This document shows, in pieces, positions 16,987-18,203 of a stretch of 18,203 nucleotides of DNA. Under the pieces are notes generated by a model. That model was not told where the DNA came from, made no database searches, and saw only the letters and a program-made list of their open reading frames with translations. Numbering within the stretch: position 1 is the first letter of the stretch; the number at the start of each line of letters is the position of its first letter. The position numbers were made by a program, and so were the translations under genes. Origin of the DNA: Lawsonibacter sp900766145 (GTDB taxonomy: Bacteria > Bacillota > Clostridia > Oscillospirales > Oscillospiraceae); NCBI RefSeq assembly GCF_030372275.1, contig NZ_JAUDDJ010000039.1. The stretch is one strand, 5' to 3'.

Positions 16987-18203
16987 ATGGCAGATGAACC
17001 CAGCAAGACCCCTGGTATTCCCGCAGAACATCCTTCCCCCCAGATGATCCCCCTGTCCAAAATCCATGACCTGCCCGGAATGTTCATCCAGAAACAGCCG
17101 GACAAAAACTACGGCGGCCTGGTAAGCAGCATCCAGGCCAGCGGCGTGAAAGAGCCCGTTATCCTCCGTCTGCGTGAGGACGGCGAGTACCAGCTTGTGA
17201 CCGGGTATCGACGCCGCAGAGCCTGTGAGCTGGCAAAATTCAAAGAAATCCCCGCCTATGTCTATGAAATGACGATGAAAGAGGCCCGTGAGTATCATGC
17301 GCAAGTAAACAACAAGCCCAGCATCCCCATTCCCGGAAAGCTGGTCAATGCGCCGGCGAAAACACAGGCCGCCCCCGAGGAGGGCAGAGCCACGGAGGCG
17401 GAGAAAAAGCCCGAGCAGACCGCCCCTGGTGCTCCCGGCAAGAAGGGCGAGGAACCGGCCCTCCAGGCGGAGCAGGCCACCCCCAAGGCGGACAAGGCCC
17501 CGGAGGGAAAGAAAAAGTCCGAGCAGCCTGCCCCTGGTGCTCCTGGCAAGAAGGGCGAGGAACCGGCTCCCCAGGCGGAGCAGCCCGCCCCCAAGGGGGA
17601 CAGGGCCCCAGAGGCGGAGAAGAAGCCCGAGCAGACCGCCCCTGCCGCTCCCGGCAAGAAGGGCGAGGAACCGCCCCCCCAGGCGGAGCAGGCCACCCCC
17701 AAGGCGGACAAGGCCCCGGAGGCGGAGAAGAAGCCCGAACAGCCCGTCTCTGCCGCTCCCAGCAAGAAGGGCGAGGAACCGGCTCCCCAAGCGGAGCAGC
17801 CCGCCCCCAAGGGGGACAGGGCCCCGGAGGCGGAGAAAAAGCCCGAGCAGCCTGCCCCTGGTGCTCCCAGCAAGAAGGGCGGGGAACCGGCCCCCCAAGC
17901 GGAGCAGGCCGCTCCCAAGGGGGACAGGGCTCCGGAGACGGAGAAAACGCCCGAGCAGACCGCCCCTGGTGCTCCCGGCAAGAAGGTCGGGGAACCGGCC
18001 CCCCAGGCGGAGCAGGCCGCTCCCAAGGCGGATAAGGCCCCGGAGGGAAAGAAAAAGTCCGAGCCTGCCGTCAAAACCGACAGCATCGCCGCCAAGGGGC
18101 CCGCTGGTACACAAATCACCCAGGTATTCGAGGATCGGCTCTCTCCCCCCGATGAAAAGGCCCTGAAGGATCTGCCCAGTCCCAAGGAGGGAGAATCCTT
18201 CTT
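16987..18203 (+). CDS. parB: ParB-like partition protein with six 36-residue repeats (partial, runs off window)
   Basis: 405 codons are visible without a stop. The start at 16987 follows AAGGAGG by 7 bases. Residues about 18-100 are a ParB/Spo0J N-terminal domain: IPLSKIHDLPGMF, SSIQASGVKEPVILR, YQLVTGYRRRRACELAKFKEIPAYV (the GYRRRRA segment equals the CTPase GERRxRA box, with Tyr for Glu). Six repeats of exactly 36 residues follow at about 143-358, of the form EQ(T/P)AP(G/A)AP(G/S)KKGEEPAPQAEQ... rich in Pro, Ala, Lys and Glu. Folded-looking sequence resumes at about 370 (TQITQVFEDRLSPPDEKALKDL). It probably segregates or stabilises the excised element. Large minus-strand open frames over the repeats are composition artefacts. 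Confidence 0.85.
   Translation, partial: MADEPSKTPGIPAEHPSPQMIPLSKIHDLPGMFIQKQPDKNYGGLVSSIQASGVKEPVILRLREDGEYQLVTGYRRRRACELAKFKEIPAYVYEMTMKEAREYHAQVNNKPSIPIPGKLVNAPAKTQAAPEEGRATEAEKKPEQTAPGAPGKKGEEPALQAEQATPKADKAPEGKKKSEQPAPGAPGKKGEEPAPQAEQPAPKGDRAPEAEKKPEQTAPAAPGKKGEEPPPQAEQATPKADKAPEAEKKPEQPVSAAPSKKGEEPAPQAEQPAPKGDRAPEAEKKPEQPAPGAPSKKGGEPAPQAEQAAPKGDRAPETEKTPEQTAPGAPGKKVGEPAPQAEQAAPKADKAPEGKKKSEPAVKTDSIAAKGPAGTQITQVFEDRLSPPDEKALKDLPSPKEGESF
17413..18060 (+). repeat. Six tandem 108-bp repeats inside the ParB-like gene
   Basis: The GAG-CAG (or GAA-CAG) marker recurs at 17413, 17521, 17629, 17737, 17845 and 17953, with a degenerate seventh at 18061. Every interval is 108 bases. Copies differ by point changes and keep the frame, so the tract expands and contracts in whole 36-codon units. 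Confidence 0.95.

Larger units (their letters stand above)
13975..18203. mobile_element. Integrative element 3, left part only (probable conjugative element)
   Basis: Starts at the third att copy with an integrase reading towards it, followed by a RepA-type initiator and a ParB-like gene reading away. This order is common at the left end of large Firmicutes conjugative elements. The right end, conjugation genes and distal att are outside the window. Confidence 0.75.

Noticed and set aside
17413..18060. CRISPR array
   Set aside because: The repeats are contiguous, keep the reading frame and have no unique spacers.
16918..18185. Very long open frames on both strands over the ParB repeat tract
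   Set aside because: They are produced by the GC-rich 108-bp repeats; their translations are Gly/Leu/Ser- or Pro/Arg-rich without any fold. The plus frame with ParB motifs and a ribosome site is the real gene.

Overview
The window looks like chromosome from a GC-rich gut-type Clostridium relative (Oscillospiraceae/Eubacteriales). The tRNA forms, the ribosome binding sites, and the integrase, relaxase, RepA and ParB types all fit that group. This is inferred from sequence style; no species can be named.

Bases 1-911 are host housekeeping DNA: a strong promoter, a stand-alone 5S rRNA gene, and a one-strand tRNA cluster (Asn-GTT, a CAT tRNA, Trp-CCA, Asp-GTC, Thr-GGT). The last gene, tRNA-Thr, is the attachment site for everything that follows.

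From 912 onward the window is a tandem stack of three integrative elements. The 3' 45 bases of tRNA-Thr (867-911) recur as direct repeats at 7424-7468 and 13930-13974. Just inside each copy lies a different tyrosine integrase reading back towards the tRNA. Elements 1 and 2 also carry their own short paired repeats at both ends, which look like integrase arm-binding sites.

Element 1 (912-7468) has a satellite-like layout: integrase and an XRE repressor on one strand, and, divergently, two small DNA-binding or excisionase-like proteins and a DUF6291 replication-type protein. It also holds cut-down remains of a replisome organiser and a DnaC-type helicase loader. The rest is an unrecognised minus-strand operon, facing a ribbon-helix-helix-like gene and a Uma2-family nuclease across a repeat-filled divergent promoter. 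It has no relaxase.

Element 2 (7469-13974) is a mobilizable element: integrase, a small DUF6809-like gene, a relaxase with a second gene nested in another frame (the ColE1 mobA/mobB arrangement), MobC and a probable oriT. Its AT-rich cargo is a 572-residue protein with a phage MuF head-morphogenesis region, a hydrophobic pretoxin-like segment and a C-terminal toxin-like region, followed by an 81-residue candidate immunity protein. This orphan MuF toxin/immunity pair, outside any phage head operon, is the strongest candidate for a little-described system here.

Element 3 (13975 to beyond the window) starts like a larger conjugative element: an integrase with a second copy of its arm-binding domain at the C-terminus, a broken C-terminal piece of a fourth integrase, a RepA-type replication initiator, two dyad sites, and a ParB-like protein with six perfect-length 36-residue repeats that runs off the end.
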